Source: Clostridia bacterium (GTDB taxonomy: Bacteria > Bacillota > Clostridia > Oscillospirales > CAG-272). Taken from it: a stretch of 6,102 nt of DNA. Position numbers and translations under genes: made by a program. The stretch covers positions 1-6,102 of the forward strand of contig JAGBTR010000065.1 of the NCBI GenBank assembly GCA_017631215.1, written 5' to 3'. This document shows, one piece after another, positions 1 through 6,078 of the stretch. The notes under the pieces were generated by a model. That model did no database searches. It worked only from the letters and a program-made list of their open reading frames with translations, and was not told the DNA's origin. Within the stretch, counting starts at the first letter, position 1. Every line of letters starts with the position of its first letter.

Positions 1-3000
1 GGCGTCATGTACGGTGCGGTCGCCTTTTACGCCGCCTGCCGCGAGGCGGGGATTAAGCCCATCATCGGCTGTGAGGTCTATGTCGCACCCGGTTCGCGCT
101 TTGATAAGAGTGCATCGCGCGGACAGCGGACGGGGTATCATCTTGTTCTGCTCTGCAAGAATATGACGGGATATCGCAATCTCATGTATCTTGTCTCGCG
201 CGGCTTTACCGAGGGCTTTTACAACAAGCCTCGCATCGACCTTGAGCTGCTGGCGGCACATACCGAGGGCCTCATCGGACTTTCTGCTTGCCTTGCCGGG
301 CAGGTGCCGCAGGCGTTGCTTGCGGGCAACTACGACGAGGCAAAACGTGCTGCCGAGAAGTACGCCTCGCTGTTTGAAAAGGGCGATTTTTACATTGAAA
401 TACAAAACCACGGGCTGGCCGACCAGAGGCAGATCATGCCGAGTCTTGTTCGTATCGCCGAGGAGTGCGGTCTTGGGCTCGTTGCCACCACTGACTGCCA
501 CTATCTGCGCCGCGAGGACGCCGACAGCCAGGCCATTTTGATGTGTATTCAAACCACTACGACCATCGAGGACGGTCGTCCGATGGGCTTTGAAACGGAC
601 GAGTTTTATTACAAATCCACAGAGGAGATGGAACGGCTGTTTTCTGCCCATCCCGAGGCCATTGACAACACCGTTCGCATTGCCGAAAAGTGCAACTTGG
701 AGTTGAATTTAGATGCGGTACACCTGCCGCATTATCCTTGCCCGAGAGGGCTTTCGTCGGTCGAGTATCTGAGAGAACTAACCGAAGGGGGGCTTGCTCG
801 CCGCCGCGAGACGGGGATGCTCGGCTATGGTGCATCGGGCGCGTCGCATCCCGAGGAGGAGTATCGCGCGCGCATCGAATACGAGCTTTCGGTCATCGAG
901 AGCATGGGATATGCCGACTATTTCCTGATCGTGGCAGATTACGTCAATTTTGCCAAGAGCCGCGGCATTCCCGTTGGCCCCGGGCGTGGCTCGGGCGCGG
1001 GTAGCCTTGTCGCCTTTTTGCTGGGCATTACCGACGTGGACTCGATCGCCTTTGATCTGCTGTTCGAGCGCTTCCTTAACCCCGAGCGCGTCAGTATGCC
1101 CGATATCGATATGGACTTTTGCTATAACCGCCGCGAGGAGGTCATCGAGTACGTCATTGAAAAATACGGCTCCGACCACGTCTCGCAGATCGTCACCTTC
1201 GGAACGCTGGCTGCGCGTGCCGCCATCCGCGACGTCGGACGTGCGCTGGGAATGCCATACAGTGCGGTCGATCCCGTCGCACGCGCGGTGCCGCAGGAGC
1301 TTGGCATCACCATCGAAAAGGCGCTCAAGCTGCCCGACCTCAAGGCGATGTACGCCGAGTCCGCGCAGGTGCGCCGACTGGTCGACACCGCGATGGCGCT
1401 CGAGGGAATGCCGCGCAATATGTCGGTACACGCCGCGGGTATTCTGATCACCGAGCAGCCGCTCTACGATTTCGTGCCGCTGGCGGTGAGCAACGATACG
1501 GTCGTCTGTCAGTACGATATGGACACCATCGCCAAGCTGGGTCTGCTCAAATTCGACTTTTTGGCGCTTCGCTATCTGACCATCTGCCACGACGCCGAGC
1601 GTCAGATCCGCGAGCACGATGCGTCCTTCTCGCTTGAGAAGGTGTCGCTTTCGGATCAGGCAACCTTTGCGCTGATCTCGTCGGGCGATACGGGCGGCGT
1701 GTTCCAGCTTGAGTCGTCGGGTATGCGGCAGATGCTGACCGAGCTGCGCCCCGAATCGCTGGACGACGTGCAGGCGGCCATCGCACTTTACCGACCCGGT
1801 CCGATGGATTCCATCCCAACCTATATCGAAAATCGCCACCATCCCGAAAAGGTGAGCTACGCCACGCCCGAGCTTGAGCCTATCCTGAAATCGACCTACG
1901 GCTGCGTCGTCTATCAGGAGCAGGTTATGAACATCTTCCGCACCGTGGCGGGCTACTCGTTCGGTCACGCCGATATCGTGCGCCGCGCGATGTCCAAGAA
2001 AAAGGCCGACGTGCTGGAGGCGGAGCGCGAGGATTTCCTTGCGGGCGCAGAGAAAAACGGTATTTCCCGTGAGATCGCCAATACGCTCTTTGACGATATG
2101 GCCGATTTTGCCAACTATGCCTTCAACAAATCGCACGCGGCGTCCTACGCCCTGATCTCCTACCGCACCGCCTACCTCAAGGCGCACCATCCGCGCGAGT
2201 ATATGGCGGCACTGCTCACGAGCGTCTTGGGCAACATTCCCAAAACGGGCGAGTATATCGCCGAGTGCCACCGCCGCAGCATTGCGGTGTGTGCGCCCAA
2301 CATCAACGAAAGCTTCGCAACCTTCCACGCCGACGGGGAGCGCGGCATTCGCTTCGGTCTCGGCGCGCTCAAAAACATCGGCGTCAGCTTCATTGACGAC
2401 GTGGTGCGCGAGCGAGAGCGGGGAGGAGCGTTTGGCTCGCTCGACGATTTCGTCGCGCGTATGTCGGGGCGCGAGATCAACCGCCGCCAGCTGGAGGCGC
2501 TCATCAAGGCGGGCGCGTTTGACGGTCTTGGTGGCATTAACCGCCGCCAACTGCTGTCCTCGTACGAGAAGATCGTCGATATGAGCGCCGAGCGTACGCG
2601 CAACAACCTCGTCGGGCAGATGGATATGTTTGCCGCCATTGCCGAGCCGACGGGGACGTCGTCCTCGAGCTTCGATTATCCCGACCTGCCCGATTTTTCG
2701 CTCAAGGAAAAGCTGATGCAGGAAAAGGAAGCGTCGGGGATGTATTTCTCGGGTCAGATGCTCGACAACTATACCGCGCATCTGGCTACGCTTTCGGTGC
2801 AGGAGATCTCCGCACTGCTCGAGCAGGATGAGACGGGAGGCTTTGCCGTTGCCGAGCGCACGCGCGTGTGCCTTTCGGGTATGATCAACGCCGTGACCGT
2901 CAAAACCACACGCAACGAGGAGAGAATGGCCTTCTTCAACCTCGAGGATCGCTATGCCGAGATCGAGTGCCTGGTCTTTCCCAAGACGTATGCGACACTG

Positions 3001-3444
3001 TCCGACGTTGTCCGCGCGGATACGGCGGTTTGCGTCTGGGGTACTGTTTCTTATCGGGAAAACGAGGATCCCAAGATCCTTGTTGACCGTATGGTGCTGC
3101 TCATCGACAACGACGCCTACGCCGAGATGCCCAAGACCGAGCGGTCACAGCATAAGACCGCGCCCTTGAGCCCGTCCGCAACGCAAGCACCCGCAAAGCA
3201 CCCGACCGCGCACGTGGGCTCGACCGAGGGAAAACGCCTTTATCTGCGTCCGCCCGACACAAGCGGTCTGCTTTATCGCAAGGCGCTTGCACTGGTTGAA
3301 ATTCTGGAGGGAAGCGTGCCCGTCGTCTTCTATGACGGCTCGACGAAGACTTACCAAGCCCTGCGCGGCGGTATCGCGCTGACCGACTATGCCCTTGGCG
3401 AGCTGATCCGTCTGCTCGGCGAGGAAAACGTCATATTGAAATAA
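1..3444 (+). CDS. dnaE: DNA polymerase III subunit alpha (DnaE), 5'-truncated by the window edge
   Basis: Replicative C-family DNA polymerase, which extends primers at the replication fork. The frame is open from base 1, so the ATG at 7 is not the start; alignment from memory to E. coli DnaE suggests about 44 residues are missing. Numbering from base 1 (1147 residues visible): the PHP domain runs to about 225, with H47 and a TDCHYL motif (D165, H167). The palm has GPGRGSGAGS at 326-335, PDIDMDF with catalytic D368 and D370, and KFDF with the third catalytic D519. A conserved FNKSHAASYALI block lies near 710. A helix-hairpin-helix-like part is followed by QMDMF (873-877), a good beta-clamp-binding pentapeptide. 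An OB fold spans about 953-1035, a Ser/Pro/Ala/His-rich linker about 1043-1075, and a small C-terminal domain begins with KRLYLRPP near 1078. No 3'-5' exonuclease domain is present, so this is not PolC. No intein or frameshift was seen. Firmicutes usually also carry PolC, in which case DnaE mainly handles primer extension; whether it is DnaE1 or DnaE3 type is not decided. Confidence 0.97.
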   Translation, partial: GVMYGAVAFYAACREAGIKPIIGCEVYVAPGSRFDKSASRGQRTGYHLVLLCKNMTGYRNLMYLVSRGFTEGFYNKPRIDLELLAAHTEGLIGLSACLAGQVPQALLAGNYDEAKRAAEKYASLFEKGDFYIEIQNHGLADQRQIMPSLVRIAEECGLGLVATTDCHYLRREDADSQAILMCIQTTTTIEDGRPMGFETDEFYYKSTEEMERLFSAHPEAIDNTVRIAEKCNLELNLDAVHLPHYPCPRGLSSVEYLRELTEGGLARRRETGMLGYGASGASHPEEEYRARIEYELSVIESMGYADYFLIVADYVNFAKSRGIPVGPGRGSGAGSLVAFLLGITDVDSIAFDLLFERFLNPERVSMPDIDMDFCYNRREEVIEYVIEKYGSDHVSQIVTFGTLAARAAIRDVGRALGMPYSAVDPVARAVPQELGITIEKALKLPDLKAMYAESAQVRRLVDTAMALEGMPRNMSVHAAGILITEQPLYDFVPLAVSNDTVVCQYDMDTIAKLGLLKFDFLALRYLTICHDAERQIREHDASFSLEKVSLSDQATFALISSGDTGGVFQLESSGMRQMLTELRPESLDDVQAAIALYRPGPMDSIPTYIENRHHPEKVSYATPELEPILKSTYGCVVYQEQVMNIFRTVAGYSFGHADIVRRAMSKKKADVLEAEREDFLAGAEKNGISREIANTLFDDMADFANYAFNKSHAASYALISYRTAYLKAHHPREYMAALLTSVLGNIPKTGEYIAECHRRSIAVCAPNINESFATFHADGERGIRFGLGALKNIGVSFIDDVVRERERGGAFGSLDDFVARMSGREINRRQLEALIKAGAFDGLGGINRRQLLSSYEKIVDMSAERTRNNLVGQMDMFAAIAEPTGTSSSSFDYPDLPDFSLKEKLMQEKEASGMYFSGQMLDNYTAHLATLSVQEISALLEQDETGGFAVAERTRVCLSGMINAVTVKTTRNEERMAFFNLEDRYAEIECLVFPKTYATLSDVVRADTAVCVWGTVSYRENEDPKILVDRMVLLIDNDAYAEMPKTERSQHKTAPLSPSATQAPAKHPTAHVGSTEGKRLYLRPPDTSGLLYRKALALVEILEGSVPVVFYDGSTKTYQALRGGIALTDYALGELIRLLGEENVILK

Positions 3445-3484
3445 AAAAGGGGAGCTTATCAAATAAGCTCCTCTTTTATTTTTT
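3443..3484. terminator. Bidirectional intrinsic terminator between convergent genes
   Basis: A 15-bp stem (3445-3459 with 3463-3477) closes on a three-base CAA loop. The core is GGGGAGCTTAT paired with ATAAGCTCCTC, with one G-U pair on the plus-strand RNA. Six Ts follow on the plus strand (3479-3484), and the A-run at 3443-3448 gives a U-run for RNA read from the other side. It starts at the dnaE stop codon and its T-run enters the stop codon of the carboxypeptidase gene (3483-3485), so one element should end both transcripts. In the minus-strand RNA the G-U pair becomes an A-C mismatch, so termination may be slightly weaker in that direction. Confidence 0.93.
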
Positions 3485-4514
3485 ACTTGTTCAGGTACTC
3501 CTCGAGTGTCAAGCCCGCCTCGGTGATCTCGATGGCGGCATCGCGACCGACAAAGCGGTAGTGCCACGGCTCATAGGTGTAGCCCGTGATGGCCTCCTTA
3601 CCCTTGGGGTAGCGCAGAATGAAGCCGAACTGCGCGGCGTTTTTCTGTAGCCACGCAAAGGCGGCGGTGGACTCAAAGGTCTCGTCGAGGTTGCTCATCG
3701 AGGTGGTCATCAGATCGACACAAAGCCCCGATTGATGCTCGCTCGAGCCGGGAGCGGCCGAATAGGTGCGGACGATGGCGAGCGCCTCGGCCTGCGTCAG
3801 CGACGGATTGCGGCTCTTCTCATCGCGCACGTAGCTGTTCTGGAGAGAGGCCTGATACTGATAGGAGCGATAGCCGCTCGTCACGAAGGTGTTGGTGATG
3901 CCGTCGGCGCGCATACAAAGCAGCATCGCCTCGACCGCCGAGGCGGCCGTGATCTCCAGCTGAACGTCCTTTTTGTACAGCGTCAGCGAGGACGGCAGCT
4001 TGGTGACGATGCCGGGCGAGAAGGACGGACCCAGCGGGTGCGTCTTGTTGACGAGCAGAATGCTGTCGTAGCGATAGGAAATGGCGGGAAGATAGGCCGA
4101 AACGTCAATCGGATAATCGTAGGAGGGAAGCGGATTGACGGGCTTTTCGGGCTCGGACGGACGAACGGGAGGAACCGTCGGCTCGACCGATGGCTCTGGC
4201 GGCTCGGGCGTGTTTGGCTCGGACGGCACCGTCGGGACGGTCGGGGTCGAGGGCTCGGTCGGTGTCGTCGGCACGTCGGGCTCGCTCGGCCGCTCGGGCG
4301 GAAGCTCGGGCAGTACATCGGGATCGTCGGGCTCACTCGGCGTATCGGGACCGTCTGACACGGGACCGTCTTGCGACGGCTCGCTCGGCTCGTCGGGCTC
4401 ATCATAGATCGACAGATACGGGGCAAGCAGACCGTCGGGGCGCATCATAAATAATACACCGCACAGCAGTGTGATGACGAGCAAGAGCAGTAAAACGCGG
4501 GATCTCTGTCTCAT
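3483..4514 (-). CDS. Membrane-anchored M15B (VanY/LdcB-type) D-alanyl-D-alanine carboxypeptidase with a long Pro-rich spacer
   Basis: Zinc peptidase predicted to trim the terminal D-Ala (or a neighbouring D-residue) from peptidoglycan stem peptides outside the cell. The 343-residue protein starts MRQRSR, followed by one hydrophobic helix (about 7-23), giving a signal anchor. C18 lacks a proper lipobox (preceded by TLL), so a lipoprotein is unlikely. Residues 38-130 are an acidic proline-rich spacer. The catalytic domain covers about 135-343: SGYRSY near 213, the SxHxxGxxxD motif (S258, H260, G263, D267) and EPWHYRFVG (E315, H318). H260, D267 and H318 are the expected zinc ligands and E315 the catalytic base. 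C265 occupies a position usually held by alanine (GLAVD), a small oddity. It is the last gene of a probable operon, 29 bases after mnmM. VanY proper confers glycopeptide resistance only alongside vanHAX genes, none of which are here, so a housekeeping wall-trimming role is more likely. D,D- versus L,D-specificity cannot be read from sequence. Confidence 0.92.
   Translation of the reverse strand: MRQRSRVLLLLLVITLLCGVLFMMRPDGLLAPYLSIYDEPDEPSEPSQDGPVSDGPDTPSEPDDPDVLPELPPERPSEPDVPTTPTEPSTPTVPTVPSEPNTPEPPEPSVEPTVPPVRPSEPEKPVNPLPSYDYPIDVSAYLPAISYRYDSILLVNKTHPLGPSFSPGIVTKLPSSLTLYKKDVQLEITAASAVEAMLLCMRADGITNTFVTSGYRSYQYQASLQNSYVRDEKSRNPSLTQAEALAIVRTYSAAPGSSEHQSGLCVDLMTTSMSNLDETFESTAAFAWLQKNAAQFGFILRYPKGKEAITGYTYEPWHYRFVGRDAAIEITEAGLTLEEYLNK
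4134..4403 (-). repeat. Low-complexity Pro/Glu/Ser-rich spacer repeat within the carboxypeptidase gene
   Basis: This stretch encodes about residues 38-127 of the M15B protein. Residues 38-130 contain 32 prolines in 93 positions. From P76 to P103 every third residue is proline (ten in a row at exact three-residue spacing). The tripeptide SEP occurs five times (starting at residues 44, 60, 77, 98 and 120). The rest is mainly D, E, S, T and V, so the segment is strongly acidic. Such a sequence should form an extended polyproline-II-like rod holding the enzyme away from the membrane within the wall. At DNA level it appears as recurring GGCTCGG/TCGGGCTC-like units on the plus strand, a likely site of slippage and length variation between strains. 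Confidence 0.85.
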
Positions 4515-4521
4515 AAGGGCG

Positions 4522-4530
4522 TCCTTTCTT
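4522..4530 (-). promoter_or_regulatory. Ribosome binding site of the M15B carboxypeptidase gene
   Basis: AAGAAAGGA on the minus strand lies seven bases before the ATG at 4514 and fixes that start. The same nine-base motif at the same spacing precedes mnmM. No promoter is evident in the 29-base gap, so this gene probably depends on upstream transcription. Confidence 0.8.
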
Positions 4531-4543
4531 GCGGATTTGGGAG

Positions 4544-5107
4544 TCAGACCTTGGGCGGCTTTGTCTCAACCATAATAAAGAAGGGCGAGGTGGGAGAATT
4601 CAGAATTTTGACGAGCGTGGCGCAGACCTTGTGGCGCGAAAGGCTTGTCAGATAGTCACAGATCATCTGTCCCTCGGCCTCGCCCTCGGCGTGACCGGGA
4701 TAGACGGCGATGTTGAGAATGCCGTCGGGCGCGAGCAGATCAATGGCCGAGACGATGGCGGGCATCGTCGTCTCACGCATCGTCGTGATGCGCTTGTCGC
4801 CGCCCGGCAGGTAGCCGAGATTGAACATTCCCGCGCGGTAGGGCTCCTTGACGTAGTCCTTGACCAAATGGTGCGAGGCGTGGATGAGCGTCACGTTGTC
4901 GGGACAGCCCTCCTCGCGGAGCAGCCGTGCGGTCGAGTCGAGCGCCTGCTGCTGAATGTCAAAGGCGTATACGCGGCCGCTCTCGCCGACCGTCTTGGAG
5001 AGAAAGGCGGTGTCGTGTCCGTTGCCCATCGTGAAATCCACGGCAACGTCGCCCTCCTTCAGATGGGTGAGAATGAATTTTTTGTGCAGATCCAGAAGAT
5101 CGATCAT
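4544..5107 (-). CDS. mnmM: MnmM (YtqB): tRNA 5-aminomethyl-2-thiouridine methyltransferase, class I SAM-dependent
   Basis: A 187-residue Rossmann-fold methyltransferase of the family long annotated as 'putative rRNA methylase' (B. subtilis YtqB). Family members have since been shown to be MnmM, which uses S-adenosylmethionine to convert nm5(s2)U to mnm5(s2)U at wobble position 34 of tRNA, the step done in E. coli by the MnmC methyltransferase domain. Visible motifs: the SAM-binding loop VDFTMGNGHDT (23-33; F25 where many relatives have Ala), the acidic end of strand 2 in YAFDIQ (D50), and the diagnostic NLGYLPGGDK (96-105), followed by ITT and then VYPGHAEGEAEG (135-146). The length is normal for the family and no part is missing. 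It starts 21 bases after the DUF6062 stop codon and ends 29 bases before the carboxypeptidase start, so the three genes are probably cotranscribed. The family assignment is firm; the exact reaction is transferred from characterised homologues. Confidence 0.93.
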   Translation of the reverse strand: MIDLLDLHKKFILTHLKEGDVAVDFTMGNGHDTAFLSKTVGESGRVYAFDIQQQALDSTARLLREEGCPDNVTLIHASHHLVKDYVKEPYRAGMFNLGYLPGGDKRITTMRETTMPAIVSAIDLLAPDGILNIAVYPGHAEGEAEGQMICDYLTSLSRHKVCATLVKILNSPTSPFFIMVETKPPKV

Positions 5108-5114
5108 ATTCTTG

Positions 5115-5123
5115 TCCTTTCTT
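5115..5123 (-). promoter_or_regulatory. Ribosome binding site of mnmM
   Basis: AAGAAAGGA on the minus strand, seven bases upstream of the ATG at 5107. It lies in the 21-base gap after the DUF6062 stop codon and supports the chosen mnmM start. Confidence 0.8.
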
Positions 5124-5128
5124 GATGG

Positions 5129-5851
5129 TCAACGCTTTTTCTGAGGCGGGCGGTGCAGATCGGAGCGCAAGAAGCGAATGGCGCGCTCGATCGCATCCTT
5201 GGAGTCGTACCACGGCTCCTCGTCGTAGCGGTAATCGAATTTCTTGCAGAACCAGCTGACGTCGTTTTGCAGCTTGTCAAAATAGGGCTGCACCACGCGC
5301 CACAGATCGGCTGCAAAGGCGGGCTGCTTTTTCTTGGAGAGACGCTGATGGGCACAGTCCAGCAGCATACGGTAGTGGGGCAGACAGAAATAGGGCTGCG
5401 CGCTCAGCTTGGCAGGGAAGTCCTCGTCGGTGTCCCAAAGCAGCACGACCGTCTCGGTCATACGCTGATAATTATATGCAATGCGCGAGCAGATATAACA
5501 GCTATCCTCCAGCGCGTGGATGCGGCGGGCGGGCTTTTCACCGCGCGCGGGTATGAGCGGCAGCGCGTTTTCGGTGATATCCTTACGCAGCTCGGCAAGA
5601 TGGCTCTCAAGCGTCAACGCCATGCCGAGTCGGTTCTGCATCGACACCATCATATCATAGTGTGTCCGACAAAAGCCGCTTTCATTGGTCTTGATGCGAA
5701 TATCGGGCTCCATCATAGACGCACCGAGAATGAGGTCGAGCTCGTTGTTTTCCAGCTTGTTGTAAAGGGCGCACATCGGACAGCCACAGCTGTGATCGTC
5801 GCGCGAGGCCTCGAACGCCTCGTTGACGGGTATGGTGTAGATTTGTTCCAT
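5129..5851 (-). CDS. DUF6062 family protein with two CxxC...CxxH putative zinc modules
   Basis: A 240-residue soluble protein of unknown function that I recognise as DUF6062-like, a family typical of Clostridia. The start is the ATG at 5851 (MEQIYTIPVNEAFE). It has a GGAG site seven bases upstream, and the longer frame reaching 5932 would run across the promoter. Two similar modules are visible: C24-P-M-C27 with C61-R-T-H64-Y, and C118-Y-I-C121 with C156-L-P-H159-Y. The spacing between pairs is nearly identical (33 and 34 residues), suggesting an internal duplication with one metal site per half. C22 is an extra cysteine in CGCPMC. Between the modules is a helix-like segment (about 70-95). 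The C-terminal part has WFCKKFDYRY and an Asp/Lys-rich tail ending in PPQKKR. No signal peptide or membrane segment is seen, so it is probably cytoplasmic. It is the first gene of the probable operon with mnmM and the carboxypeptidase. Zinc binding is inferred from the motif pattern only. Confidence 0.85.
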   Translation of the reverse strand: MEQIYTIPVNEAFEASRDDHSCGCPMCALYNKLENNELDLILGASMMEPDIRIKTNESGFCRTHYDMMVSMQNRLGMALTLESHLAELRKDITENALPLIPARGEKPARRIHALEDSCYICSRIAYNYQRMTETVVLLWDTDEDFPAKLSAQPYFCLPHYRMLLDCAHQRLSKKKQPAFAADLWRVVQPYFDKLQNDVSWFCKKFDYRYDEEPWYDSKDAIERAIRFLRSDLHRPPQKKR

Positions 5852-5856
5852 CGCTA

Positions 5857-5863
5857 CTCTCCG
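5857..5863 (-). promoter_or_regulatory. Ribosome binding site that decides the DUF6062 start
   Basis: CGGAGAG on the minus strand; its GGAG core ends seven bases before the ATG at 5851. It favours this start over the in-frame ATG at 5932, whose codons would overlap the -35 and -10 elements. Confidence 0.75.
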
Positions 5864-5903
5864 TTCTTGTCGTATTCGGTCAAAAAAACGTGCGTACTTA
5901 TCT

Positions 5904-5932
5904 ATTATATATGAAAATGACCGCAGATGCAA
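5904..5932 (-). promoter_or_regulatory. Sigma-A-type promoter of the DUF6062-mnmM-carboxypeptidase operon
   Basis: Read on the minus strand: -35 TTGCAT (5932-5927), a 17-base spacer, then a perfect -10 TATAAT (5909-5904). Transcription should begin near 5897, giving a leader of about 46 bases before the ATG at 5851. The leader holds a T-run but no clear riboswitch or attenuator. No other good promoter is seen in the short gaps downstream, so this one probably serves all three minus-strand genes. Confidence 0.8.
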
Positions 5933-5948
5933 GGGGGAGAAACAAAAT

Positions 5949-5976
5949 TTAACAAACGATTCTGTAGTGTTACAAT
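5949..5976 (+). promoter_or_regulatory. Rightward sigma-A-type promoter with extended -10, divergent from the operon promoter
   Basis: On the plus strand: -35 TTAACA (5949-5954, five of six consensus bases), a 16-base spacer, then -10 TACAAT (5971-5976, five of six) preceded by TGT, which completes an extended -10. The predicted start of transcription is near 5983. Its -35 lies only 16 bases from the -35 of the leftward promoter, so the two polymerases may interfere or share control. It fires directly into the predicted IS end. It may be the promoter of a divergent gene whose coding part lies beyond, or was displaced by, the insertion. Confidence 0.65.
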
Positions 5977-6004
5977 AGATGTGAGACTGAAAGTAAAAAA
6001 AGGA

Positions 6005-6033
6005 TAGAAAAAGTGATTGAGTTCTGTTAAAAT
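6005..6033 (+). promoter_or_regulatory. Candidate transposase promoter at the IS left end
   Basis: TAGAAA (6005-6010, four of six -35 bases), a 17-base spacer, then TAAAAT (6028-6033, five of six -10 bases) preceded by TGT, giving an extended -10. Transcription would begin near 6040, after the 5' arm of the hairpin at 6011-6028. If the element begins near 6011, the -35 would lie in flanking DNA. AT-rich DNA yields such matches by chance, so this is moderate evidence only. Confidence 0.45.
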
Positions 6034-6077
6034 AGAATTACCCCTAACTCATCCCAACAGAAAGGACTCAATCACTT
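6011..6077 (+). repeat. Inverted repeat / RNA hairpin overlapping the transposase ribosome binding site
   Basis: The twelve bases AAGTGATTGAGT (6011-6022) pair perfectly with ACTCAATCACTT (6066-6077). The stem continues with TCTGTT (6023-6028) against AACAGA (6056-6061) after a four-base bulge, AAGG (6062-6065). The apical loop is 27 bases. The bulge is the core of the AAAGGA ribosome binding site, and the stem ends one base before the ATG at 6079. A competing six-base pairing exists: TGAGTT (6018-6023) with AACTCA (6046-6051). There is no T-run, so it is not an intrinsic terminator. Confidence 0.85.
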
Positions 6078-6078
6078 C

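Noticed and set aside
778..2781. A 667-codon open frame on the minus strand opposite dnaE
   Set aside because: It is antisense to the core catalytic domain of dnaE, and its translation is rich in Arg, His, Val and Asp without recognisable domains. Long antisense frames are expected from the codon bias of a GC-rich gene.
3732..4358. A 208-codon plus-strand frame opposite the carboxypeptidase gene, and Gly/Ser-rich frames around 4135-4450
   Set aside because: They are complements of the proline-rich spacer and catalytic domain. The Gly/Ser and Arg richness simply mirrors the proline and acidic codons on the true strand.
3483..4514. Glycopeptide resistance gene vanY
   Set aside because: The catalytic domain is VanY-like, but no vanR, vanS, vanH, vanA or vanX gene is nearby, and M15B enzymes of this build are common housekeeping wall enzymes.
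4497..4514. Lipoprotein signal with C18 of the carboxypeptidase as lipidated cysteine
   Set aside because: The residues before the cysteine (TLL) do not fit the lipobox, which needs a small residue at -1; a simple signal anchor fits better.
5153..5914. A 253-codon plus-strand frame opposite the DUF6062 gene, and a 198-codon one (4529-5125) opposite mnmM
   Set aside because: Both lie antisense to genes with clear family motifs, promoter and ribosome binding sites; no supporting start signal or domain was seen.
5852..5932. N-terminal extension of the DUF6062 protein (27 extra residues from the ATG at 5932)
   Set aside because: The -35 and -10 elements of the operon promoter lie inside it, it is rich in Arg, Phe and Tyr unlike the rest, and the ATG at 5851 has its own GGAG site.
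6011..6077. Intrinsic terminator or tRNA-like fold
   Set aside because: No T-run follows the stem, the loop is 27 bases long, and the stem abuts a start codon; no cloverleaf arrangement is present.
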